From Streptomyces monomycini (GTDB taxonomy: Bacteria > Actinomycetota > Actinomycetes > Streptomycetales > Streptomycetaceae), in the NCBI RefSeq assembly GCF_022271435.1, contig NZ_JAFIQY010000031.1:39302-103301 (forward strand): a stretch of DNA of 64,000 bases. The letters are read 5' to 3'. The notes beneath the pieces were generated by a model, which saw only the letters and a list, made by a program, of their open reading frames with translations, searched no databases and was not told the origin of the DNA. The position numbers were made by a program, and so were the translations under genes. Positions 8,137 to 16,524 of the stretch are shown here, piece by piece; position 1 is the first letter of the stretch, and each line of letters begins with the position of its first letter.

Positions 8137-8553
8137 TCAGGCCGTGGCCAGCTCCTGTACGGCGGCGTCGGCCTCATGCGCCTCCATGCGCTCCGCCGCC
8201 AGCGCGGCGGCGGCCCGGTCGCCCCGCGAGGTGGCGACAGCCAGGGCGCTGCCGGCCAGCATCCGGGCGCGCCGGTGCAGCCGGGGCGCGCGGGCCGGAT
8301 CGCCACTGCCGGTGGGCGCGGCGCGCAGCGGGTACGCCCCGCCGCGCAGCCGCGTGACCTGCTCGGCGATGCGCTCGGCGGCCTCGTCCAGTGCGGGATC
8401 GGCGACGGTGGCGCGCAGCTCGTCGGTGACGGTGAGCAGCGCGGTCAGGTGGCCGGCGAGGCGGATGTCCAGCTCCTCCGTGCGGGAGCGGTGCGGGACC
8501 TCCTGGTCGGCGGCCATGGAGTGGACCGACTTGGTGCGGATCGGTTCATACAT
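8137..8553 (-). CDS. Conserved actinobacterial helical protein, unknown function
   Basis: The 138-residue product is Ala/Arg/Glu-rich and predicted almost entirely helical. It begins MYEPIRTKSVHSM and has no membrane segment, signal or catalytic motif that I recognise. The ATG at 8553 is preceded by AGGAGG at 8-nt spacing, so it was preferred to the longer frame from 8574. A perfect palindrome lies 47 bp upstream of the start, suggesting regulated expression. Function is unknown. Confidence 0.65.
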   Translation of the reverse strand: MYEPIRTKSVHSMAADQEVPHRSRTEELDIRLAGHLTALLTVTDELRATVADPALDEAAERIAEQVTRLRGGAYPLRAAPTGSGDPARAPRLHRRARMLAGSALAVATSRGDRAAAALAAERMEAHEADAAVQELATA

Positions 8554-8599
8554 CGGACGGCCTCCTGGCAACACTCAACGGCTAGGAGACCATCCTAGC

Positions 8600-8614
8600 T
8601 TAGACACTGTCTAA
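8600..8614. promoter_or_regulatory. Perfect palindromic operator-like site
   Basis: TTAGACA (8600-8606), C, TGTCTAA (8608-8614). It lies 47 bp upstream of the 138-residue protein gene on the minus strand, a typical repressor position. The AT-rich arms stand out in this DNA. The regulator is unknown. Confidence 0.55.
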
Positions 8615-8726
8615 AGTTGTGATCCGTACAGCCCACGTACGGGTGACATTCCCCGGAGGCGAGGCGCGCTCCCCGGCCGGGCTCCGGCTGGGCCCCGGCC
8701 GGCTCCGGCCGGGCCCCCGGCCCCGC

Positions 8727-9938
8727 TCAGTACTGCCCGTACCCGTCCAGGAACCTGCCGATCCGGGTCACCGCGTCCGTCAGATCGTCCTTGTTCGGCA
8801 GCGTGACCAGGCGGAAGTGGTCCGGCTCCGGCCAGTTGAAGCCCGTACCGTGCACGATCATGATCTTCTCGGCGCGCAGCAGGTCCAGCACCATCTGCCG
8901 GTCGTCCTTGATCTTGTAGACCTTCGGGTCCAGCCGCGGGAAGGCGTACAGCGCGCCCTTCGGTTTGGTGCAGGTGATGCCCGGGATCTGGGTGAGCAGG
9001 TCGTACGCGGTGTCCCGCTGCTCCAAGAGGCGTCCGCCCGGCAGCACCAGGTCGTTGATCGACTGATGCCCGCCGAGGGCGGTGGCCACGGCGTGCTGCG
9101 CGGGCATGTTGGCGCACAGCCGCATGTTGGCGAGGATCGTCAGCCCCTCGATGTACGAGGCCGCGTGCGCCTTCGGGCCGCAGACCGCCATCCAGCCGCT
9201 GCGGTAGCCCGCCACCCGGTAGGACTTGGAGAGCCCGTTGAACGTCAGGGTCAGCAGGTCGGGCGCGAGCGAGGCGAACGGGGTGTGGGTGACGCCGTCG
9301 TAGAGGATCTTGTCGTAGATCTCGTCGGCGCAGACGATCAGGTTGTGCCGGCGGGCGATCTCGGCGATGCCGCGCAGCAGCTCGTCGTCGTACACCGCGC
9401 CCGTCGGGTTGTTCGGGTTGATGACGACGATGGCCTTGGTGCGGTCGGTGACCTTGCGCTCGATGTCGGCGAGGTCCGGCATCCAGTCCGCCTGCTCGTC
9501 GCAGCGGTAGTGCACCGCCGTACCGCCGGACAGCGAGACCGAGGCGGTCCACAGCGGGTAGTCCGGGGCCGGTACGAGCACCTCGTCGCCGTCGTCCAGC
9601 AGCGCCTGCATGGACATCTGGATCAGCTCGGAGACGCCGTTGCCGAGGTAGACGTCGTCGACCGACAGTTCGATGCCCTTGGTCTGGTAGTGCTGCATCA
9701 CCGCGCGCCGGGCGGAGAGCAGCCCCTTCGCGTCGCCGTAGCCGTGGGCGGTGCCGACCGTACGGAGGATGTCCTCCAGGATTTCCGGCGGGCACTCGAA
9801 TCCGAACGCCGCCGGGTTGCCGGTGTTGAGCTTGAGGATGCGGTGTCCCGCTGCTTCGAGCCGCATCGCCTCCTCAAGGACCGGGCCCCGGATCTCGTAG
9901 CAGACGTTGGCGAGCTTCGTTGACTGGATCACCTGCAT
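8727..9938 (-). CDS. Alanine-type pyridoxal-phosphate aminotransferase (class I)
   Basis: The 403-residue protein has the fold-type I aminotransferase pattern: INPNNPTGAVY at residues 173-183, the aspartate of CADEIYDK near 205, and the Schiff-base lysine in NGLSKSYRVAGYRSGW (K238). The N-terminus QSTKLANVCYEIRGPVLEEA is characteristic of AlaA-like glutamate-pyruvate transaminases, which make alanine from pyruvate and glutamate. The exact amino donor is inferred. The start at 9938 follows the family N-terminus; a frame open to 9965 adds nine residues. It is divergent from the KAP NTPase gene with about 200 bp between. Confidence 0.9.
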   Translation of the reverse strand: MQVIQSTKLANVCYEIRGPVLEEAMRLEAAGHRILKLNTGNPAAFGFECPPEILEDILRTVGTAHGYGDAKGLLSARRAVMQHYQTKGIELSVDDVYLGNGVSELIQMSMQALLDDGDEVLVPAPDYPLWTASVSLSGGTAVHYRCDEQADWMPDLADIERKVTDRTKAIVVINPNNPTGAVYDDELLRGIAEIARRHNLIVCADEIYDKILYDGVTHTPFASLAPDLLTLTFNGLSKSYRVAGYRSGWMAVCGPKAHAASYIEGLTILANMRLCANMPAQHAVATALGGHQSINDLVLPGGRLLEQRDTAYDLLTQIPGITCTKPKGALYAFPRLDPKVYKIKDDRQMVLDLLRAEKIMIVHGTGFNWPEPDHFRLVTLPNKDDLTDAVTRIGRFLDGYGQY

Positions 9939-10137
9939 GCCAGCCACCATACGGGCGCGTAACACCCCCCGCCTGGTGTTTTAGTTCACCCTGGACGCCT
10001 GGTGGTGTGGGGTTGCTCACCCGCCGTGACGGAGCGCCGCGCCGGGTGCCGACGGGGGCGTGCGCGAACGGCTCCCGCGCCCGGCGCCCCGGCGGTACGC
10101 TCCGGGGTGGTGGCCGGGCGATCACGGGGGCGGCGGC

Positions 10138-11997
10138 ATGGTGTCATCGGAGCAACGGCTCGCACTGCTCAACGACGAGCCGGTGGACACCGCCGGCACC
10201 GACCTGCTCGGCTCGGGCCAGGCCGCCCGGCAGCTCGCGGGCCTGCTGGTCGCCTCCCGGGCCTCCACCCCGTTCACCCTCGCCGTCGACGCCGGGTGGG
10301 GGATGGGCAAGAGCAGCCTGATGCAGCTGGTGCGCGGCGAGCTGGCGAACGTGCCCGAGGTGCACACCGTCTGGTACAACGCCTGGACCTCGTCCGGCGC
10401 CGACGCCCTGGAAGGGCTCATCAAGTCGGTACTGATGCGCTTCGACCGCAGGCTGCTGCGGCGGGCGCTGCACCGGGTCTCCGAACAGCGGGCCCTGCTG
10501 CGGGCCCTGCGCGCGCTGGCGGCCCTCGTGGCCGGGCCGCTGGGCGCCGCCGGGCTGGTCGACGAGCTGTGGAGCAACCTGTCCGTCAACTCCCAGGCGC
10601 GCAACGAGATGCGGGAGGCGATCCGCGATCTGGCCCAGGAGTGGGCCGAGACCGCGGACTACTCACCGCGCCGGATGCTCGTCGTCTTCATCGACGACCT
10701 GGACCGCTGCTCCGAGGAGACGGTGCTCGCGGTGTGCGAGGCGGTCAAGGTCTATCTGGACGTGCCGGGGCTGGCGTTCGTCATCGGCTGCGACCGTTCG
10801 GCGATGGGGCCGAGCGGCCTGCTGCGCGACCTGACCCCGGCCGGTGCCGCCTTCATGGAGAAGATCTTCCAGACCAGCTACCGCATCCCGGTGGCCGACG
10901 GCCAGGGCGTGCAGGAGTACATCGGGTGGTGCGCGCGCACCGCCGGTATCGAGCGGCTGCTCGACGCGCCCCTGGTCGAACTGCTCGCCGAGCGCTCGGC
11001 CCGCAACCCGCGCCGCATCAAACGGCTGGTCAACGGCTTCGTCCTGGAGGCCACCCTCAACCCGATGTGGGCGGACCACCCGCCGGAGGCCGTCCTCCGC
11101 ACGCTACTGATCCAGTACTTCTACGCCGACTTCTACCGGATGATGACCAGCCCGCCGGGGGCCGACAGCGGGGACGTGATCGCGGACTTCTGTACGTACC
11201 GGCGGGTGCGGACGTTGCTGCGGGCGTCCGCGTCCTGGTCCGACGAGGAACAGTCGTCGGTCGACGCCTTCCTGGCGCTCCGGGACGTGGCGCCCGTCCC
11301 AGGGAACTGGCGCGCGACCTTGGAGGCGGTGGAGCGCGAACTCCCCACCGTGTTCCCGGGCATGGTTGCCGACTCCGCGTTCAATTCCCTGCTCGACGGC
11401 CTGCTCGGTCTGCCACGCTCCGAGGAGCTGGTGCGCAGCCTGCGCGAGGGCGGACCGGCGATGGTGACGCTGCCGCAGCGGGAGCCGGAGTCCGGGGCGG
11501 CGGGGGTACCCGTGCAGACCGGGGTGTACGAGGCGCAGGCCGGCGAGATCGGATACGGCCCGTCCTCATCCCGGCTTCCCGCCGAACCCTTCGCCGGCCA
11601 CACCATTCTCTGGGTCGACGACCACCCTGAGAACAACACCGCCCTGGCCGCGTGGTGCCGGCGCCGAGGGGCAACGGTCGAATGCGCCGAGGACTCCCGT
11701 ACCGCCGACGCCGTCATCGCCGGGCGAACGCCGTCCCTGATCATCTCCGACATCGCCCGTGGCACGGACGACCGGGCCGGCTTCCTGTACGTGGAGGCGT
11801 TGCGCCGGGACGGGCGCTACACCGGCCCGGTCGTCTTCTACGCAGGCCGGGTCACACCGTCCCGCCAGGAGGCCGCCCGCGCCCTGGGCGCCCTGGGCGT
11901 GGCAGCCGACGGCGAGGAGCTGACACGCCTGGTCAGACGCGCGCTCGCCGCACGGCCCGCCCCGCCAGCACATCCGTCCGCCGCCCGTCCTCGATGA
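10138..11997 (+). CDS. KAP-family P-loop NTPase fused to a receiver-like domain
   Basis: In this 619-residue protein the KAP NTPase domain spans about residues 20-370. Walker A is GWGMGKSS (53-60), VWYNAWT follows at 78-84, a hydrophobic insert lies at 120-141, and Walker B is MLVVFIDDLDRC (180-191). NPRRIKRLVNGF near 295 is the KAP sensor-like helix. A linker leads to a C-terminal CheY-like domain (488-600) with ILWVDDHPENN (acidic pair D494/D495) and the candidate phospho-acceptor D538 in IISDIARG. The conserved receiver lysine is not evident, so phosphorylation is doubtful. KAP NTPases are often membrane-linked and recur in phage-exclusion and conflict loci. The start has GGGGGCGG upstream. 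The 3' end overlaps the convergent gene by 65 bp. Confidence 0.85.
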   Translation: MVSSEQRLALLNDEPVDTAGTDLLGSGQAARQLAGLLVASRASTPFTLAVDAGWGMGKSSLMQLVRGELANVPEVHTVWYNAWTSSGADALEGLIKSVLMRFDRRLLRRALHRVSEQRALLRALRALAALVAGPLGAAGLVDELWSNLSVNSQARNEMREAIRDLAQEWAETADYSPRRMLVVFIDDLDRCSEETVLAVCEAVKVYLDVPGLAFVIGCDRSAMGPSGLLRDLTPAGAAFMEKIFQTSYRIPVADGQGVQEYIGWCARTAGIERLLDAPLVELLAERSARNPRRIKRLVNGFVLEATLNPMWADHPPEAVLRTLLIQYFYADFYRMMTSPPGADSGDVIADFCTYRRVRTLLRASASWSDEEQSSVDAFLALRDVAPVPGNWRATLEAVERELPTVFPGMVADSAFNSLLDGLLGLPRSEELVRSLREGGPAMVTLPQREPESGAAGVPVQTGVYEAQAGEIGYGPSSSRLPAEPFAGHTILWVDDHPENNTALAAWCRRRGATVECAEDSRTADAVIAGRTPSLIISDIARGTDDRAGFLYVEALRRDGRYTGPVVFYAGRVTPSRQEAARALGALGVAADGEELTRLVRRALAARPAPPAHPSAARPR

Positions 11998-13549
11998 CGA
12001 ACCGCCCGTCGATCAACACGTGCGGAATACCCGTCGGCAGGGTGCGCGGCGCGTCGAAGGTGGACCCGGCGCCCACCGTCTCCGGGTCGAAGAGGACCAG
12101 GTCGGCGCGGTAGCCCTCGCGGACCAGCCCCCGGTCGGGCAGCCGCAGCCGGGCGGCGGCGCGCGAGGTCAGATGCGCGACGCACTCCTCCAGCGACAGC
12201 ACGCCCAGCTCCCGTACGTACGTCCCCAGGTACTTGGGGAACGTGCCGTACGCCCGCGGGTGCGGCTTGTGGCCCTGGAGGATGCCGTCGCTGCCGCCGG
12301 TGTGCACCCGGTGGCGCATGATCGCGCGGACGTTCTCCTCGTGGCCGACGTGCTGGAGGATCGTCGAGCCGAGCCGGTCCTCGACCAGCAGCCGCCGGGC
12401 CGTCGTCCACGGCTCCTCGCCGCGCTCCCGCGCCGACTCGGCCACCGTCCGGCCGACGTACCCCTCCAGCTCCGGGTGCGAGACGCCGGAGATCTCGATG
12501 GTGTCCCACTCGATCGGCACGCCGTGGCAGCCGTCCGCGCCCTCCACCTCCATGACGTGCCGGATGCGCTCGGCCGCCGCGTCGTCCCGCAGCCGTTCCA
12601 TGATCGCGTCGGGGCCGCCCTCGCTCGCCCAGCTCGGCAGCATGGCGACCAGGGTCGTGCAGCCGGGCGTGTACGGGTACGTGTCCAGGGTGATGTCGGC
12701 GCCGGACTCCAGGGCGCGGTCCAGGAGGGCGAGGAGTTCAGGAGCGCGGCCCTTGTTCACGCCGAAGTTCATGGTGGCGTGGGCGAGGTGCAGGGCGCAG
12801 CCCGCCTGGCGGGTCAGGCCGACCATCTCCTCGTACGCGCCCAGCGCGCCCGCGCCGTACGAGCGGTGATGCGGGCAGTAGTAGCCGCCGTAGCGGGCCA
12901 CGATCCGGCACAGTTCGGTGAGTTCGGCGTCGTCCGCGTACATGCCGGGGGTGTAGGTGAGGCCGGAGGACAGGCCGACGGCGCCCTGCTCCAGGCCCTC
13001 GGCGACGAGCTGCCGCATCCGGGCGATCTCGTCGGGCGTGGCCGCGCGGTCGTCCCAGCCGAGGGCGAGCATCCGTACCGTGCCCTGCGGGATCAGATAA
13101 GCCGCGTTGACGGCGATGCCCTGGCCGTCGAAGCCGTGGTCGAGGCGGTCGAGGTACTCGCCGACCGTGCGCCAGCTGAAGTCGATGTCCGAGCCGTCCC
13201 CGTTCCAGCCGGTGATCTGGGCGCGGACCTCGGCGAGCGTACGGTCGTCGACCGGCGCGTACGACAGGCCGTCCTGGCCGATCACTTCGAGGGTGACGCC
13301 CTGCGCCGCCTTCGCCTCGTGCGACGGGTCGCGCAGCAGCGCGAGGTCGCTGTGCGCGTGCATGTCGATGAAGCCGGGGGAGAGGGCCAGGCCCGCGCCG
13401 TCCACCACACGGGCGGCGCCGGGGCGTGGCCCGGAGTCCGTCTCCCGGCGGATCTCGGCGATCCGGCCGCCGTCGAGGGCGACGTCCGCCCGGTAGGAGG
13501 GGGTGCCGGTGCCGTCGATGACGCGTACGTCGCGGACCACGGTGTCCAT
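11933..13549 (-). CDS. N-acyl-D-amino-acid deacylase (D-aminoacylase)
   Basis: The 538-residue amidohydrolase-superfamily enzyme hydrolyses N-acyl-D-amino acids to D-amino acids and carboxylates. The HxH metal site is in SPGFIDMHAHSD near residue 60. HRVHTGGSDGILQGHKPHPR near 440 carries the late aspartate typical of the family. The C-terminal stretch, with DRGLVREGYRADLVLFDPETV, completes the beta-sandwich. The ATG at 13549 matches family starts; an upstream in-frame ATG at 13576 is less likely. Its genetic partner is the PLP deaminase upstream on the same strand, separated by a hairpin-rich gap. Confidence 0.93.
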   Translation of the reverse strand: MDTVVRDVRVIDGTGTPSYRADVALDGGRIAEIRRETDSGPRPGAARVVDGAGLALSPGFIDMHAHSDLALLRDPSHEAKAAQGVTLEVIGQDGLSYAPVDDRTLAEVRAQITGWNGDGSDIDFSWRTVGEYLDRLDHGFDGQGIAVNAAYLIPQGTVRMLALGWDDRAATPDEIARMRQLVAEGLEQGAVGLSSGLTYTPGMYADDAELTELCRIVARYGGYYCPHHRSYGAGALGAYEEMVGLTRQAGCALHLAHATMNFGVNKGRAPELLALLDRALESGADITLDTYPYTPGCTTLVAMLPSWASEGGPDAIMERLRDDAAAERIRHVMEVEGADGCHGVPIEWDTIEISGVSHPELEGYVGRTVAESARERGEEPWTTARRLLVEDRLGSTILQHVGHEENVRAIMRHRVHTGGSDGILQGHKPHPRAYGTFPKYLGTYVRELGVLSLEECVAHLTSRAAARLRLPDRGLVREGYRADLVLFDPETVGAGSTFDAPRTLPTGIPHVLIDGRFVIEDGRRTDVLAGRAVRRARV

Positions 13550-13619
13550 GACCGAACTGCCTTTCCTGTCGAACAAAGGCTTCGCGCCGGGCCGCGCCGC
13601 GCGGCCATGGCGTACGGGC

Positions 13620-13749
13620 CCCGCTCCGGCATCGGGGGGATGAGCCGGAGCGGGACCCGGGCGCGCCCCGGGGGGTGGGGCGCGCCGGCCGGGGGCGGGG
13701 GTGCCCCCGGTGTTCGGCGCGGGACTCGGGGGTGGTGCCCCGCGCCGAA
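13620..13749 (-). other. Three strong hairpins between deaminase and D-aminoacylase genes
   Basis: Within the 241-bp gap are three perfect inverted repeats: CCCGCTCCGGC 13620-13630 with 13644-13654; GGCGCGCCCC 13660-13669 with 13677-13686; TTCGGCGCGGG 13713-13723 with 13739-13749. On the minus-strand transcript they follow the deaminase gene and precede D-aminoacylase. They may terminate part of the message or stabilise its 3' end. Confidence 0.55.
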
Positions 13750-13790
13750 GTCTCGCGGCCCTCAGGGGGAGGGCCGTCGTACGGGTTCCG

Positions 13791-15131
13791 TCAGAAGAAC
13801 GTCCGGACGTAGTCCACGACCGTGCCGTCCGCCTCGGCCACCGGGATCAGCTGCCACTTGTCGAAGATCGTGCACGGGTGCGACAGGCCCAGCCCGACCC
13901 AGTCGCCGACCTCCAGGTCACCGGCCCGTTCCGTGCTGACCCAGGCGTGCTGGTCGGACAGCTTGGTGACGGTGACGCCGTCCGCGGGCCGTACGGAACC
14001 GTCCCGGCCGGAGCGTACGACCTGGGCCTGCGGCAGGTCCAGGTCGTACGCCGCGTCGCGCTTGCCCGCGTTCAGGAAAGCCTGCTCCGGCGTCGGGCGG
14101 GAGACGACCTGGGACCAGAGGCGGAAGGCGGGTTGCAGGGCGCCCTCGTCCGGAACCCGGTTGAACGGGGTCAGGCGGCGGTAGTGGCCGTCGTCGTGCG
14201 AGACGTACGCGCCGGAGCGCAGCAGCTTCAGCAGCGGCCGGGACAGTTCGGGCGCCTCGTCGAACACCTCGGCGACCGCGTCGAACCAGGCGCTGCCGCC
14301 CGCGCTGAGCACGATCTCGTCCAGGTCGGCGAAGCGTCCGGAACGGTCGAAGGCGACGGTGAGCGCCAGGAGGCGGCGCAGCCAGGCGGTCACCCGCTCG
14401 TGCGTGGCGTCGGGCACCTCGCCCTCGTACCCGGCGACGCCGACCAGGCGCAGGGTGTCCACCCCCGCCAGGGCGTCGGCCAGTTCGACGCACTCCTCGT
14501 CGGTCCGCACGCCGGTACGGGCGCCCTCGCCCGCGGCCAGCTCGATGACCACGTCCACCGGGCGGGTGGCGCCCGCCTCCCGCAGGGCGGCGTCCATCAG
14601 CTCGATGCCGCGCAGCGAGTCGACGTAGCAGACGCAGCGGAAGCCGGGGTCGGCGTCCAGCTCGGCGGCGAGCCAGCGCAGCGCGGCGGCGTCGACGACC
14701 TCGTTGGCGAGGAAGATCCGCTGGATGCCGTAGGCGCGGTAGACGCGGGCCTGGTGGGGGACGGCGGCGGTGATGCCCCAGGCGCCGTGCGCGAGCTGGC
14801 GGGCGAAGAGCTGCGGCGCCATCGAGGTCTTGCCGTGCGGGGCGAAGGCCAGGCCGTGCCGGTCGGCGTAGGTCTCCATCAGCGCCAGGTTGTGTTCCAG
14901 CGACTCGGCGGACAGGGCGAGGACGGGGGTGGTGAAGCCGCCGGTGAACAGGTTCCGGCGGTCGGCCGCCAGCTCGCCGACGGTACGGCCCTCGGCATCC
15001 GGGGGAAGCCCCTTGAAGCGGTGGTCGACCCGCTCGTCCGCGAGGGTCGTCGCACGCCGCTCGGCGGTGGCTGCGTCGGCGCCGGGTGCGGCGCCGGTGG
15101 CGCTGCGGTCGGCGTGGGGCGCGGCGGCCAT
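13791..15131 (-). CDS. PLP-dependent amino acid deaminase / D-serine dehydratase-like protein
   Basis: The 446-residue fold-type III (alanine racemase-like barrel) enzyme has the PLP lysine in FAPHGKTSMAPQL (K101). The C-terminal GLSHPCTIFDKW motif, with H418 and C420, matches the zinc ligands of DSD1-type D-serine dehydratases. Such enzymes deaminate D-serine or related D-hydroxy amino acids to 2-oxo acids and ammonia, and some relatives are D-threonine aldolases, so the substrate is open. The ATG at 15131 follows GAGGAGG. It is transcribed divergently from the kinase operon across a promoter with a strong palindrome. It probably consumes the D-amino acids released by the D-aminoacylase. Confidence 0.87.
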   Translation of the reverse strand: MAAAPHADRSATGAAPGADAATAERRATTLADERVDHRFKGLPPDAEGRTVGELAADRRNLFTGGFTTPVLALSAESLEHNLALMETYADRHGLAFAPHGKTSMAPQLFARQLAHGAWGITAAVPHQARVYRAYGIQRIFLANEVVDAAALRWLAAELDADPGFRCVCYVDSLRGIELMDAALREAGATRPVDVVIELAAGEGARTGVRTDEECVELADALAGVDTLRLVGVAGYEGEVPDATHERVTAWLRRLLALTVAFDRSGRFADLDEIVLSAGGSAWFDAVAEVFDEAPELSRPLLKLLRSGAYVSHDDGHYRRLTPFNRVPDEGALQPAFRLWSQVVSRPTPEQAFLNAGKRDAAYDLDLPQAQVVRSGRDGSVRPADGVTVTKLSDQHAWVSTERAGDLEVGDWVGLGLSHPCTIFDKWQLIPVAEADGTVVDYVRTFF

Positions 15132-15150
15132 GGGGGCCTCCTCAAGTTCT

Positions 15151-15169
15151 TGTTGCACTGTGTGCAACA
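15151..15169. promoter_or_regulatory. Probable IclR operator in the divergent D-amino-acid promoter
   Basis: TGTTGCAC (15151-15158), TGT, GTGCAACA (15162-15169): a perfect 8-bp inverted repeat 20 bp upstream of the deaminase start. The related half-site ATTGCGCA follows at about 15172-15179. A TTGCnnnnnGCAA-like arrangement fits IclR-family operators, and an IclR gene is in the divergent operon. Confidence 0.65.
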
Positions 15170-15285
15170 CCCATTGCGCATATCGCTTACTGCTGTCTAA
15201 CATCCGAGCCATCGCCGGGTCAATGGTGCGTAACACGTCGCGGAACGGCTCAACACGGCCCGTACGCAAAGGAGTGCAGGTAATC

Positions 15286-16524
15286 GTGACCACGTCCAGC
15301 AACGTCAGCGCCGGCGGCAACGACGCGACGGACGGCACCGCGCCCGCCCGCGACGCGGCGACGGACGGCCCGCCCCCCGCCCGCGACGAGATCGCGGACG
15401 GCCCGCCGCCCGCCCGGCCGCGAACCGGCGCCGTCGATGTCGTCTGCCTCGGCGAAACCATGGTCACCTTCATGCCCGCCGGGCCCGGCCGACTCGCCGA
15501 CGTACCCACTTTCGAGCGCGGCATCGGCGGCGCCGAGTCCAACGTGGCCTGCGCCCTCGCCCGTACCGGCCACCGCACCCGCTGGATCTCCCGCCTCGGC
15601 GCCGACGCCTTCGGCGACCACGTCCGGGACGCCGTCGCCGCCTGCGGCGTGGACGTCTCCCACGTCCAGCGCGACCCGGCCCGCCCCACCGGCGTCTACT
15701 TCCGTACCGCCGGCGAACGCGCCACCGGTACGGAGACCGAGGCGGGTGAGGCCGAGGTGGCGTACTACCGCGCCGGATCCGCCGCCTCCGCCATGTCCCC
15801 CGGCCTGCTCGACGCCGACGCCCTCCACGACACCCGCGTCCTGCACCTCACCGGCATCACCGCGGCCCTGTCCGACAGCTGCCTCGACGTGCTGCGCGTC
15901 CTCACCGCCCCGGCCCCCGGACGGCCCCTCGTCTCCTTCGACGTGAACTACCGCGTCGGCCTCTGGCGCGACCGCGCCGTACGCGGCCCCGGACTCCTCC
16001 TCGACCTCGCCCGCCACTGCGACCTGGTCTTCGTCGGCGAGGACGAGGCGGCGGCCGCCTGGGACCTGCACGGACCCGACGCCGTACGTGACGCCCTGCC
16101 CGAGCCCGCCGTCCTCGTCGTCAAGCAGGGCGCCGACGGGGCCACCGCGTACGCCCGCCAGGCCGACGGCAGCGACACGGTCACCACCGCGCCCGCCCTC
16201 GCCGTCGACGTCGTCGCCCCCGTCGGCGCGGGCGACGCCTTCGCCGCCGGATTCCTCTCCGCCACCCTCCGCGACCTGCCCGTCTTCACCCGCCTCCGGC
16301 ACGGCCACCTGATGGCCGCCGCCTCCCTCACCGTCCCCGGCGACCTCGGCACGCCCCCGTGCCGCGACCTCGCCGACCACCTTGCGGGCCTCGACCCCGC
16401 CGCCTGGGGGAGACTGCGTCTCGGCCCCGGCTGGACCACCGACGGTGACGCACCCACTGACCGCAGCAGCGGCACCACCAGCCACGGGGTGCACAACCCA
16501 CGGGTGGAGGTCCGTACCCCATGA
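15286..16524 (+). CDS. PfkB-family sugar kinase (2-keto-3-deoxygluconate kinase-like)
   Basis: The 412-residue kinase phosphorylates a sugar or sugar acid using ATP. The conserved start of the domain is VVCLGETMVTFMPAGPG near residue 50. ERGIGGAESNVACALARTG follows, and the PfkB signature with the catalytic aspartate is VAPVGAGDAFAAGFLSA near 310. About 45 residues precede the domain as three imperfect copies of DGxxPARDxxA, probably a disordered repeat expansion. The GTG at 15286, with AAGGAG upstream, was chosen; a GTG at 15274 is also in frame. The stop overlaps the IclR start (ATGA). A keto-deoxy sugar substrate is inferred from the locus type. Confidence 0.87.
   Translation: MTTSSNVSAGGNDATDGTAPARDAATDGPPPARDEIADGPPPARPRTGAVDVVCLGETMVTFMPAGPGRLADVPTFERGIGGAESNVACALARTGHRTRWISRLGADAFGDHVRDAVAACGVDVSHVQRDPARPTGVYFRTAGERATGTETEAGEAEVAYYRAGSAASAMSPGLLDADALHDTRVLHLTGITAALSDSCLDVLRVLTAPAPGRPLVSFDVNYRVGLWRDRAVRGPGLLLDLARHCDLVFVGEDEAAAAWDLHGPDAVRDALPEPAVLVVKQGADGATAYARQADGSDTVTTAPALAVDVVAPVGAGDAFAAGFLSATLRDLPVFTRLRHGHLMAAASLTVPGDLGTPPCRDLADHLAGLDPAAWGRLRLGPGWTTDGDAPTDRSSGTTSHGVHNPRVEVRTP

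Noticed and set aside
13550..13790. Hairpin cluster considered as a structured ncRNA
   Set aside because: The hairpins are simple G/C inverted repeats between same-strand genes; transcript-end processing or termination is the simpler reading.
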